Origin: Oasisia sp. SBJ-2009 | Taxonomy: Eukaryota; Annelida; Polychaeta; Sabellida; Siboglinidae | NCBI GenBank assembly: GCA_964017155.1 | Contig: OZ024856.1 | Span: 4,356,825-4,420,824, forward strand | DNA: 64,000 bases | Direction: 5' to 3' | Part shown: positions 24,030-35,516 of the stretch, one piece after another | Layout: each line of letters begins with the position of its first letter | Position numbering within the stretch: position 1 is the stretch's first letter | Position numbers and translations under genes: made by a program | Notes under the pieces: generated by a model | Told to the model about the DNA's origin: nothing | Database searches by the model: none | Seen by the model: only the letters and a program-made list of their open reading frames with translations

Positions 24030-24105
24030 GGGCCAACTCCTTCACCTGACACCGGGCATTGAACTCACCTGTAGAAACCTGTCGCCTAACAGCCGAGACA
24101 TATCA
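24030..24105 (-). other. Possible tRNA-derived remnant
   Basis: The minus strand holds GGCTGTTAGGCGACAGG and then GAGTTCAATGCCCGG, which resembles a polymerase III B box (GGTTCRANNCC) in a tRNA-like T arm. No good A box or full cloverleaf is visible. It is a weak candidate for an old SINE head. Confidence 0.2.
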
Positions 24106-27100
24106 TTTACATCATACAAAAACGGATAAAAGATGAATAAGCATTTCTAACAAAGCCATCTGTCCAGGACTGCTAAACACATTTTCTTTATTGATCTCTT
24201 TTTGAAAGGAGCATGTGAAATGTGTTGATAACACCAACACTGGCAGACTGGCTCAGACCAGTTAGTGGGTCGTATCTTGTATCCCCTCAGACGGTAAATC
24301 CCTGGGGATCTGCATGTCCCTGGTTACTTATTAATACTACGCTTGTACTCCAATTACCAGTACAATATCTCACGTGAACACGTAAATCTTTAATAAGTAC
24401 ATGGAACGGGCATAATATGCAATACTTCCAATTGCCCTATGTTGACAAATCCAATTAAGATCAAAGGGGATACCTACAGTTTGCTAGTTAAATATGCTAA
24501 ATATAATCTAACGCATGAATTATGTGTGACCTTGACCCCATGTGATGTTTGTGTCACTCAAGAGTAGGCTGTGGAACTATGAAAACTTAACTTTGACAAC
24601 TATAGTAGCATTGGTTTTATCTGATTGCCCCTTAAAGTGAGTGTGCCAGCTCCTAGGTTTAATTTCTTTCATTTAATATTACATTCTTATGACTAATTAC
24701 AACATGCACGTTGCTGATCTGTTGCCTGTCAATTTATGTTTAGTTACTTTATTAAGCTGGAAACTACGTTTGCAATTTGGAAGATTCCACATGCAGCATC
24801 TTCACATGGTAAACAGAACATCCAGTTAAAAAAAATATATTGGCAATAATGCGGAGGCGAGCAGAGTTAATCGCAATATCCTTCCCATTATGAATCACTG
24901 CTCAGTCAATTCTGTGCACAGGAGCTGGGATCCGCCGTTTAACTTATGATGCTGTCAAAAAGTGTCTCTAAAAACCATATGTGCCATATTGAGTATTGTA
25001 ATAAGAAAACCATAACACACATTTCACAACCTTTAGCCTTTTACACCTGCGAACAATCTGTTTATGTTGTCTGAATAAACATTCTTAAATATAATGAGAT
25101 TTTCAGCATTTCAAAAGTAAAAAATAATTATGAAGAGTTTTAACAAAACGAATGTGCTTATTTAGTCCTACTCTTTAACCTGTGATATAATTCTTCTACG
25201 ATAACTGTACATGCGTAATCTGCACTGTACGTGATTAAAATAATCTAATATAAAATTCATTGGCCACAGTCCGATGACTAAGTTAATCAATTAGACCGTA
25301 TCAACCTTTCTGTGGATTCCCCTCACAACAACAGACTGTGGTCTAATCACTCTGTGCCGGGCCTGGGCTGACCCCTTGACCACTGGCCAAGACAAAACAA
25401 CTGGAGGTAACGACTTGTCGGTCAATCAGGACACTTATAATTAAGCCCTGTGCCATTAATTTCTCCTCCCCTGAACTTTATGGTTTCTGTTTTCATGATG
25501 GGAATCAAGCGAAATTAATGGCAACCTGCATGAAACCAATGACACAAGTGTTTATGTGACTTGCACTAAATGTCAATGTTACACGTCATTGGTTTCATCT
25601 GTATAATTACATATATACACTGTATTATAACAATATCTTTGTAAATATAACAAGAAAATAAACAGAAGATAAAGATTCCTGTAAACTGCACTTAGAGATA
25701 CTGTAAGGTGCTGCCACATGGTATGTAACATCGACACTAAATCAGCAAACAGCTGTCAATCAAAATGCCCGTATCCTTGTACTGCACAGAATAAACCCAG
25801 TGTAAACTTACTGAATACGAGACTGGTATTTACTTCCACCACAGCAATGATGGTAAGGTAAATTTACAGGTGTATGATAAAACATGATTCCTTCCATACT
25901 GGCTGTTTGCTTAGGCAGATTATTCTGCAAGTAGATAGATTCCTGCAGTTAACAATGCCTAGAGAACCTACTACTTGTATTGACACGACCATACACATAA
26001 CATTGTTGCTAAATCGACAACGTGGCACATGGTTTAGCTATCGTAATTAATCTGCACAAACAAGAGCAAATCATAAACCGACAAACAATTTCCCATTAAA
26101 CAACCTCCCATTAATGTTGTGTTTACATTAAAATGTCACATTTCCCAGCAATTTACACAGGCCACTGTGTCAGTTTCCCTGTGTTCACCCAATGGCCCAT
26201 TCACGCGGGATCAATGACGTCTCAGCTCTTTACCATTTCCTGAGAAGGGCACTTTGCGAGATGACATCCTGACGTGACCGTGGCTGGGAGCAGCATGTAT
26301 TGCTACATCAAACACGCGACGCGAAGCAGGGACCATTAACTCACTGATATTGCTGTATAATTGCCGAAGATACCGTGCAATGTGTCCATCTACAATTATC
26401 ATAGACAAAGTAATTTCAGCTTAATCAGCAGCTGTAGCAGTGTCATGTGCACGAGGCAATCTAATAGAAGCCATCTCCATTGACGCTGCGACTCGGTGGA
26501 GTCAACGCTATTGTGTGTGGTCTTACTCACCTTCAAAGCCGCATGGCTGATCTGATTTTCCCTCTGTTCCAAGTCGCTCTAACTGACCACTTCTGTCTCA
26601 GGCATTGCCTGATGATAAACCCCAGCGGCCACTCACTGGTCAACATAATCATGCGGTCAGTGTTATACAAGTTGGGGTAGACGATTCATTTTACAATTTA
26701 CTTCACTAGTAGATCACTTTTGTTTATATTAGACTGTTATTTATGTAATTTGAAGCATTTATGTTATTGTTCTTGTGGTAGTATTTGTAGGGTTCTAGTG
26801 GTACTGTAGTTAAATGTAGATAATGTTATTACTTTACTCTCAATCATATTTTATTAAGACTATATGGGTTAACTTATTATGTAGTATTAGTATAGTGGAA
26901 TGTATGATAAATGTATGCCATTAGTGCAAGAATATAGTAGTCATGCACTAAAGTGTACAATCAACCAGATCTATTTATCTATTGTAAGCACTGTATATAC
27001 TGACCGCATTTATGAAATCCTATATGCTTTACTACTATATAAAAAGGAAACTATCTTTAAACTAATATGTTTTGGTAGTCCTCGGTATAAGCCCCAGGTG

Positions 27101-27160
27101 GTTTCTAGAGGATCTCCATGGCTACAATTGTTGTTTTATTTATGTCCGTTTGTATATATG
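24106..27160. other. Long non-coding region, possibly regulatory in part
   Basis: No gene. Sub-stretches at 25300-25560 and 26180-26560 are less AT-biased and contain homeodomain-type words (TAATTA, ATTAATGG) and several CpGs. They look like conserved non-coding DNA, but conservation cannot be judged from one sequence. Confidence 0.35.
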
Positions 27161-27235
27161 AACTTTACATTGACTGTATTTGGTGATGAGAATAAATGAA
27201 GTTCATTCATTCAGTCAACCACTCATTCAATCATT
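26690..27235 (+). mobile_element. Possible 3' end of a diverged non-LTR element
   Basis: T-rich sequence ends in GGTGATGAGAATAAATGAAG followed by an ATTC-based tail (TTCATTCATTCA, CATTCAATCATT). This is the style of LINE 3' ends with a simple-repeat tail. No reverse-transcriptase similarity was seen in the body. Confidence 0.3.
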
Positions 27236-27634
27236 TTAGGGTTACATATTACTGTCAATGTGACGATAATTGTAATCTCAAGTATCAGCATAGACGCTTC
27301 AGAAAAAGTGACCTACATTGGAAAGAATCACCATCGCACAAAGAAACTTACCTACTGGAAAAAAGTTACTTTAAGGACCATGTTGGGGTGAATCACTGTC
27401 ACAGTTGCCAGCCACATTTTATTATATCGTAGTAATACAAATATGTTGAAAGAAGCCATGCAAAAAACTTGACATAAATTCTGGCATCAGAAATACATTA
27501 CAAACCCTGCTACAATGAAGGAAGTGTTGAACTAGTATTACTAAATAACCCTAGGGGTTGTTTCAAGGCCACTGTGACACGACTGGTTAGACCAGGGACA
27601 GGTCTGGTGGAAGTAGGCTCCTGGAAATGTATTT

Positions 27635-28053
27635 GTGGTTCACCAGTGATGTCAGTGGTTCACCAGTGTAGTCGGGGTGAACCACCGACATCACTGGTGA
27701 ACCACCGACATCACTGGTGAACCACCGACATCACTGGTGAACCACCGACATCACTGGTGAACCACCGACATCACTGGTGAACCACCGACATCACTGGTGA
27801 ACCACCGACATCACTGGTGAACCACCGACATCACTGGTGAACCACCGACATCACTGGTGAACCACCGACATCACTGGTGAACCACCGACATCACTGGTGA
27901 ACCACCGACATCACTGGTGAACCACCGACATCACTGGTGAACCACCGACATCACTGGTGAACCACCGACATCACTGGTGAACCACCGACATCACTGGTGA
28001 ACCACTGACATCACTGGTGAACCACTGACATCATTGGTGAACCACTGACATCA
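27635..28053. repeat. 20-bp minisatellite with an inverted first segment
   Basis: The unit ACCACCGACATCACTGGTGA is repeated about 18 times at 27677-28053, with nearly all units identical; only the last few vary (ACCACTGACA). The 34 bases at 27635-27668 are the reverse complement of the unit, so the array begins with a head-to-head junction and can fold back on itself. Confidence 0.97.
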
Positions 28054-30080
28054 AAACCCTGCTGACAGAGTAAATAATTCAGTGACTGTAATTTCACTGT
28101 AACAAGTTCAGAATAACAGTGACAGCAAAAACCAGTTCAGTGACTGTGTATTTGAATGGCCAACGGTCATTCCACACCGCTTGTTTGCTTCCACAAAGTA
28201 AACAAACTAGACAGCCTGACACCAGATCATTAACATTGAACCCACATAAACTTGCAGCGATAAATAAGACAAAGTGTTAACAACCCTAAATCACTGGCAC
28301 AACAGAGGTGTTACAATATCCTTAAATCACCCCCTGAAGGCTGTTTCTACTGCCATTCCACAAACTCTACCCTAGGGCTCTGTCTCAACACAATGTCAAG
28401 CCACACCAATTTGGCACCTCTCTCTGTGGTTGTATATCAAACTCATCGGCCAGGCCAAATTAGCTGTTCTTCCGATGAAAGGGTGCCCCTTTCAACAAAA
28501 CCCATTACTCGTTGTTTTATCACCGACAAATTGCAGCTTTCCGGCAGAACGAGACGATGATGTTACCCCTGTCGACGGAAGACATCCCAACACTCTTGAA
28601 GAGCCACCAGGCAACATAAAGTCGTTGGAGGATGGCAGATAAATACATCTTTATGGCTGGCGCCGCTACAAGCACCTGTTTCTTGGGTCTAACACAAAGT
28701 CTAAATCATGCTTTCTGCCTGCCCAATAAATAAAACTGAGCTAAAGTGATGCATAAAATCCCCTGAAGCAACCTGAATTTATCCGGATGATCCCGGGGTG
28801 GTGAAGGCCACTCACAGAGGGCGCCACATGGCAGCAGCAGACGTTAAATGTGTTGCGATGAAAGATTTTGAGATCAAAATACGATGATGGTGATGACCAT
28901 AGCCCTAGGTTTGCTGTCCCATTTGCGGGTGTCAGCTGGAATGAAGGAAATAGTTACAGAAAAAGTCATGGATAAAAGTCACAACAAAGTCATATGATGA
29001 AAAAATCCCAGGAAGGTAACCAGGTACCACGTTAAATATGACAACAGACATAATTAATGCTAATTACTACACTGATCTATACTTCAGAAAATGTGAAAAT
29101 GTTTCTTCAGGCTTTACTGTGCTCACTTGTCTGTGAGTTTCTTCTTAAATAAATCAGAGCGAAAACAGCCTTAATGTGCTCAAGTGTGCAATACCAACCT
29201 TATTTGTCTTAACCAGGCAGTCTTTGAAGAAAAATATTTTGCGACTTTTCATTAGGCAAAATTGTGACATTGTCCTGTGATTTATTTCTACCCTCTCTCA
29301 GAGCTGTCTTCATGGAGAGTCTACTTTATGGAGCACACAGTTTCTTTGATCAAACAATCAAGACATGAAGACTTGAGGAACTGAGGGGGAGGTTTGAGTG
29401 AGACAGTTTTAGGAAGAAGCTTACAGGAGTTGACTGAAGTGGGCTAGAATGGTGGAAGAAATGGGAGGAGAACAGTTGGCAGGGAGAGCAGATGCCCAGA
29501 GAACAGAGGGGAAAATGGGGCGAGGAAGACTTGAACTGTGAACATTAATTTGCAGGGATTGGGATAGGAGAATGGGCATAAAATGGGAATATAGAAATGG
29601 GGACAGTTGGTGGAGAAAGTATTGGTAGATCAGTGAGTCAGAAAACGACACAGTAGTTGAGGACATGTGTTGGGGCTTGTAATCCCAGCAAGCCACTTGC
29701 AGACATGATGGCAGTTTTGCAAGGCAATAAGTATCACCGTAATCATGCGATGGAAATACATACGTACGTGTGCAACTTAACACACCAAAGGTTTCTGTTC
29801 CATTTACCCAGTGCCACAATCCATCTTTTATTCATTTGTATTCTGCTAGTGCAGTTGCTGAGACAAAGCTGCCATAAGTTGCGGTTTGCAGCCATCGTTG
29901 CCTCCATTTTGTAAAATGTCAGACTTGAGTCTACGTCAACGTTTTTTCTTTTTTTTTCTTAAGTCTACGTGACTACCAAATAAAACTACTTTCCCAGTCC
30001 CATCCGGTGGGGATAGATCTCCTTTTATTTTTTAGTTGGCAACACCTACCTTGGGTATATGTTCCGTGACATGTGTGCAA
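28054..30080. other. Non-coding spacer
   Basis: No gene recognised. A CTCF-like right half-site lies at 28811-28826 and a purine-rich stretch at 29380-29640. An open frame of 132 codons on the minus strand there is explained by that composition. Confidence 0.45.
28811..28826 (+). promoter_or_regulatory. Partial CTCF-like motif
   Basis: CTCACAGAGGGCGCCA matches the last 12 positions of the CTCF core exactly but fails at three of the first four. It is weaker than the cluster at 13.6-15.3 kb. Confidence 0.3.
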
Positions 30081-30082
30081 AC

Positions 30083-30150
30083 TAATGTATAGACAAAAGC
30101 CTCTCTGGACAAATCCCCCTCCCATGCACAAAAAGCCTCTCAGAAACGTT
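30083..30150 (-). repeat. Diverged dispersed copy of the 16-bp GAGGGGGTTTTGTCCG repeat
   Basis: On the minus strand GAGGGGGATTTGTCCAGAG is followed by AGGCTTTTGTC, clearly related to the arrays at 39411 and 40231. It appears to be a decayed third member of that family. Confidence 0.45.
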
Positions 30151-30924
30151 TGGTGTACTTTACAAATGTCAACCTCTTGAGTGTCGATGTTAGACAAATA
30201 ATGTCACTAATTCACTGGCTAAAATTAAAATAAGATCTGCACGCTCAGTAATTTGTAGGTATCGATACTGAGGAAGGGTTTTTTTTGTCAGGAGGTTCAA
30301 CATTTTTCACAATGTTGTTTGTAAATTAAATAAGTCGAATTGAATAATTCTGTGATGACAGACCAACTTATGCTGGGTCTATGATTCTTTCACTCCCAAG
30401 GTTTATAAAATAATAACATCTTTATTATCCATCAAACAGAAACACATCAGACTCTGAGGAGGAATAATAAAACCATATAGATGCAAATTAGCAGGTGACT
30501 GGTATCAGGTCATATTCACAGAAATCATCCAACTAAAATGACCAAGTCGTTAAGCACAGCCGACAACTTGACAAGGAAGCCTTCCTGGCACACAAACCCA
30601 AAATGTTCCATTGGTCTTTTCCACAGCACAAGGATTGACATAATCTGCCTTATCTTCATTGTTGTAATAGCGCCATTCCATTGAGCCATGTAAATAGCCC
30701 ATTCACCAGTTCCCTGGACGTTCTATTATCTCCAGTGATACCCCAATGTGCCAGCAGTTATCTTTCCAGTTGCGAGTCTAAACACCTCATAAATATGTCA
30801 CAGATCCAGGGCCAGAGGCTGCCACATAGAGTCAGAGCCTGACTGGAGCTCACAGTGATAACACACTCCGGATCACAAGTCCAGTTACCCTCCCCTCCCT
30901 ACATTACTCAATATAATTCAATTT

Positions 30925-31303
30925 TAAATAATATTAATTTTATTAATTTATTTACTAACTTAAAATAACATGTTTAGAAAATTATTTATAAATTTAAAGT
31001 TAATTTTAGATTTATTTATTTATTAACTAGCTTAACACGGTTATTTTTAAATGGATAATCTATTATTTTAAAATATATCTGAGATATGTTATTTATTTAT
31101 TAGATCAAAATAATATATTTTTATCATTTTAAAGAATGTACACTGTATATTATGTACATGACTACATGTACACTGTATATTATATATTTATTTGCCATAT
31201 TTCATTTTATTGTCTATATAGGCACTATGTGAGTCAACGCCAGACTACATTCCAATTTAACATGTAATGCATGTTTAAAATGGCAATAAAGCTTTATTAT
31301 TAC
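30925..31303 (+). mobile_element. Dispersed repeat family A, copy 1 (3' end)
   Basis: The segment shares an ordered set of blocks with 39700-40115: TTATTAACTAG; ATAATCTATTATTTTA; TTATTTGCCATATT; AGTCAACGCCAGACTACATT; ATGGCAATAAAGCTTTATTA. Both end at the same place in a palindromic AATAAAGCTTTATT. A shared 3' end with divergent upstream sequence fits a truncated retroelement or an mRNA-like SINE. Confidence 0.65.
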
Positions 31304-31579
31304 ATTAATTTTGATGAGTTTATTTTCTGAAATTTTTTTGGACTATACAGCTGTACTTATATATTATAGTGTTGTATTCAACAAGCCACATCCAGAAAAA
31401 ATATAAAACAAAATTGTTTTAGATGCTAACTTGGTAGGTACCCAGCAAACAAAATGACGTTGTAATGACGTAGCCGCGACGTCACGTTTTGGTCATGATG
31501 ACGTTGCGAAGTGACGTCACTATGACGTCATTCTGTAGACACCAAATGACGGTGCGGCGACGTTGCGAAATGACGTTGT

Positions 31580-31995
31580 GAAATGACCTTTCCACGACCA
31601 AAACGCAACCTATTGGTGACCTTCCAGCAACTGTTACGCAACCTATAGATGACCTTCCCACAACCTATTTATGACCTTCCCACAACCTTGTTGGACCCTT
31701 CCAGCAACCATTATACAACCTATAGGTGACCTTCCCACAACCTATTTATGACCTTCCCACAACCTTTTTAGACCCTTCCAGCAACCATTATACAACCTAT
31801 AGATGACCTTCCCACAACCTATTTATGACCTTCCCACAACCTTGTTGGACCCTTCCAGCAACCATTATACAACCTATAGGTGACCTTCCCACAACCTTTT
31901 TGGACCCTTCCAGCAACCATTACGCAACCCATAGGTGACCTTCCCACAACCGTTTTGGAACCTTCCAGCAACCATTACATAAACTTCTATGCATC
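31580..31995. repeat. Higher-order repeat of about 77 bp inside the TIR element's left arm
   Basis: Units of about 22 bp (GACCTTCCCACAACCTATTT, GACCCTTCCAGCAACCATTA) alternate in a regular order that repeats every 77 bases or so, for about five rounds. The last units decay into the flank. Confidence 0.8.
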
Positions 31996-32077
31996 TTCCA
32001 ACAACTTTTGCACAACCACCCAGCTTCTATTCCCGACATCTATAACATAAAACATTCATTGCCATTTAAAAATAATT

Positions 32078-32226
32078 TTATTTTACTGAAATTATACATA
32101 AATCGATTGGTGTCTTCTTCGTTTCCTCTGGGCAAGTCTCTCATTCACTGATCTCAATCTGCTTCGTCTGACGACAGTGATAATCGTCACGCTGCTGGCA
32201 CTGCCCTTACTGAAGCACAATTCTGC
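32078..32226 (-). other. Weak terminal-exon candidate inside the TIR element
   Basis: On the minus strand an acceptor-like TTTGCAG is followed by an open frame of about 40 residues rich in Arg/Lys/Ser (RLRSVNERLAQRKRRRHQS), then a stop and a nearby AATAAA. A second acceptor-like TTGCAG with a short open frame lies at about 32570-32670, also minus strand. It may be a relic of a gene carried by the element. Not recognised. Confidence 0.2.
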
Positions 32227-32296
32227 AAATAAGACACTACGATTAGTTTATTACACTGACAAGTAATTACCATTTAAAACAAGTGGGTAGGCCATA

Positions 32297-32445
32297 AATC
32301 ACACACGCACGCACGCACACACACACGCGCGCGCACACACACACACAAACACACACACACACACACACCATGTAGACACATACAAATCTCATAAATTCAC
32401 ACGCACGCGCGCGCGCGCACACACACAAACACACACACACACACC
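32297..32445. repeat. CA-rich microsatellite with ACGC/CGCG interruptions
   Basis: Alternating CA runs contain CGCGCG patches and ACGC units. It is a purine-pyrimidine alternating tract, so Z-DNA-prone. Confidence 0.9.
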
Positions 32446-33689
32446 AAATACACACCACATAAACACACAAACCCAAATATAAGCACATAAACACACATGC
32501 ATATAACAGATTCACACACACAGATCATTCCATAGATTCATTGCATGAAGCTGTTGGAACAATACTTCCTAAGAGCGCTCAATCTTTTCTCTGAGACGTG
32601 GTTGCTGTAGTAGTCTTCACCGAGCTATTCCTCATCCAGATCCTGTTGCAATCCTCGGTGTCATTTCTGCAATTATAATTCAGGATGACAATGACTTCTA
32701 CAATGAATTATAAAATTATAGAATAGTGTTAATTTTGAATTTACCCTGTAAAACAATCAATCACATAATCATGTTTATTATAATTCAGATAAATTGTGTT
32801 TACCCCAATGAATGCTGCAGGGCCTACAACTAAACTGGATATTATTAGAAACAACTGGAATATAGGAAAGGTATGTAACTGTAATTTAATAAATTATTGA
32901 AACAGTATGTATAATTTCAAAATACAATGATCATGATAAGTCAAGTACAAAACAAATTAAGCAGAAGATGGTCTTTGTGATTTAGTACTCAGTGTTACAT
33001 AAACCTTACTTCTGATTATATAGTCTTAATAAAAATTAAGTCAGAGTAATAAATTGCAATTACCTGTAGAAGTTGCACACTGTTAAATCAATGTTCTTTT
33101 AATCCACACACCAAAGTCAGGAGCTGTCTTCCCTATCTAAGACACAGCTTGATATGAGGTCTGAAAATTCAAGCACTTGTATAACTACAGGCCAGCAGCT
33201 GCCAAGCAGAAGCCTGAAACAATATACACTGTATACTGCCCAATTTGTTAGGGGTAATTACCCCACAAATTGCTCAACTCCAGGGGTCCTCCTGGGACAA
33301 CCCACTTAGACAGAGCCACAGCACTCATTTGATGTCAGCAGGGGAGAGTTTAAGCACATCAAACAAGCCTGTGCAATCAACCATGTTGAAACTAGGCACA
33401 GGGTGGGGGAAAACAAATAAGGAAGTAACTCTAACCAACTTAGGCAGTGCCACCAAAGTGTCAGAGGGGAAAGTCATGCAGTAATAATTTGCATTAGTCA
33501 CTTGGTAACATATCTGGATTTTGATTCTATTAGAAGTTTACTATTATTTAAACATATACTCCAGATTTCAAGTTACATATTTCGAAATATTGAGCACAAT
33601 ATTGGTGATCAGCAGTTATAATTAATAATTTATAATAGAGTCTACAACTTAATCAGTATCTGCATCGACACTTGTAAAAATGATACAGT

Positions 33690-33855
33690 GTATATATATA
33701 TGTATGTATATATATATATATGTGTGTGTATATATATATATAATTATATATATGTGATTGTGTGTATGTGAATATATGTATGTTTATATTATATATTTTT
33801 TAATATATATCACATGTGTCAGTGTAGATACTAATTAATTAATATATATATACAT
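33690..33855. repeat. AT-dinucleotide-rich tract
   Basis: Runs of TATATATA with TG interruptions extend over about 165 bases. Confidence 0.85.
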
Positions 33856-34573
33856 AATTATTAGAACTGTTATATATACCCGTATATAATGTAAGTGGAT
33901 GTAAGCACCGTATCTTCTCTGTTTATTGTTTGCCATGTTTCGACATCTGTCAGATATACAATATGTAAAATTACAAAAATACTCTATTTCATTTCCTCAA
34001 AAATACCTTATCCCTGTGAGACAGTGACAGTGTACATAATAATTGCAACCACATGTAAGAGAATGTACAATTACTCTTTAAAAAGATAGGGCTATTTCTT
34101 TGAGCAGATACATGTGTGAGGTTATTAATAATTAACTGTAAATGTGTACTTGATTCCTTTTCGGTAAATTTGGCACAACGTTGGTTTAGGGTGGTTGACC
34201 AACTTTGGTCTGTATAGTTATAAATGGATAACAAAATTAATGTCCATTCCTCAAAACTATATTACATATGTGACACAATGATAGTGTATGAATAGTTGTC
34301 ATTATTTGCCAGTGTGTATATGTTAAAGAGGCAATATTTTACTTTGATTGACCTGATAAATGCATCCGGTTAATCTAATTGACATATTTCATAGTAATTG
34401 TACTTTAATTAACTATATACGTGAATTGCATTATGCTTTATATGATTTTTTTGGGGGAAAAAATGTGGCCAACATATTGCCCCAACGTTGGCCCAATATT
34501 GTATTAGGTTGTATTATTGTATCAGGTCAGTAATTGAACCATCACTGTACCATCGTTAGAATATAAAACTCAA

Positions 34574-34868
34574 TTAATTTGTATGTGTGCACGTGCGCGT
34601 GCGGGTGCGTGTGTGTGTGTTTATGTGGTGTGTTTATGTATGTATGTGGTATGTGTATGTGTATATGTGGTGTGTGTGGTGTTTATATGTTGTCTATGTG
34701 TGTGTATGTGTGTGTGTGTGTTGGTTGTCTATATGTGTATATGTGGTGTGTGTGGTGTTTATATGTTGTCTATGTGTGTGTATGTGTGTGTGTGTGTTGG
34801 TTGTCTATATGTGTATATCTGCGAATCGATCGGTGTGTGCATGCATATGCACACATACATGTGTGTGC

Positions 34869-34928
<60 letters not shown>

Positions 34929-35018
34929 ACATGTATGTGCATACGAGTGTGTGAACACGAGTGCGTGCACATTTGTGTTTATGCATACATAAGTGTGCAT
35001 ATGTGTGTTTATGTGGTG

Positions 35019-35050
<32 letters not shown>

Positions 35051-35070
35051 TGCGTGTGAGTGATCAAGTG
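34574..35070. repeat. TG-rich tract with a 76-bp tandem duplication and pure (TG)n
   Basis: TTGGTTGTCTATATGTGTAT occurs at 34721 and again at 34797, giving a 76-bp duplication. It is followed by a pure TG run at about 34876-34927 and a TGCG run near 35030-35056. It lies inside the TIR element. Confidence 0.9.
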
Positions 35071-35089
35071 TGTGAGTGCATGAGTGAGT

Positions 35090-35510
35090 GTAAGTGTTGG
35101 GCCAATGTAGGGCCAATGAGCAAAATTATGTTGGGCCAACGTATGTTGCCAACGTTGGCCCAATGTGAAATGCCAATGTTGGTCCAACGTTGGTCCAACA
35201 TTGGATTATAATTTGCCAACGTTGGCCCAACATGTTGGGCCAACGAGCAAAATGACGTTGGCCCAATATATGTTGCCAACGTTGGCCCAATGTAAAATGC
35301 CAACGTTGGCCCAACATTGGATTATAATTTGCCAACGTTGGCCCAACATTGTGTCATTAATTGAACCACCCCTGTACCAACATTAATATTATCAAACACA
35401 GTTTATTTTAAATTTATGTTGGCGGTACATCGTTGGCCAATGTTGGCCCAACGTTGTTCACCCAACGCCAACATTATGCCAACGGTTCCATAGTTGGGCC
35501 AACATAGGCT
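35090..35510. repeat. Cluster of CCAACGTTGG palindromes
   Basis: The perfect 10-bp palindrome CCAACGTTGG occurs at 35149, 35184, 35216, 35276, 35300 and 35332, plus an outlier at 34482. Related GGCCCAACATTGG words lie between them. The stretch contains a tandem duplication with a period of about 120 bases. Confidence 0.85.
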
Positions 35511-35516
35511 TGCTAT

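Noticed and set aside
27677..28053. CRISPR-like regular array
   Set aside because: Units are contiguous with no variable spacers; it is a plain minisatellite in eukaryotic DNA. The same applies to the 31-bp array at 18737.
29421..29819. 132-codon minus-strand open frame
   Set aside because: The opposite strand is purine-rich, which removes stops; no motif, homologue or splice context recognised.
34579..35187. Cys/Val and Thr/His-rich frames over 120 codons
   Set aside because: TG/CA dinucleotide tracts read in several frames.
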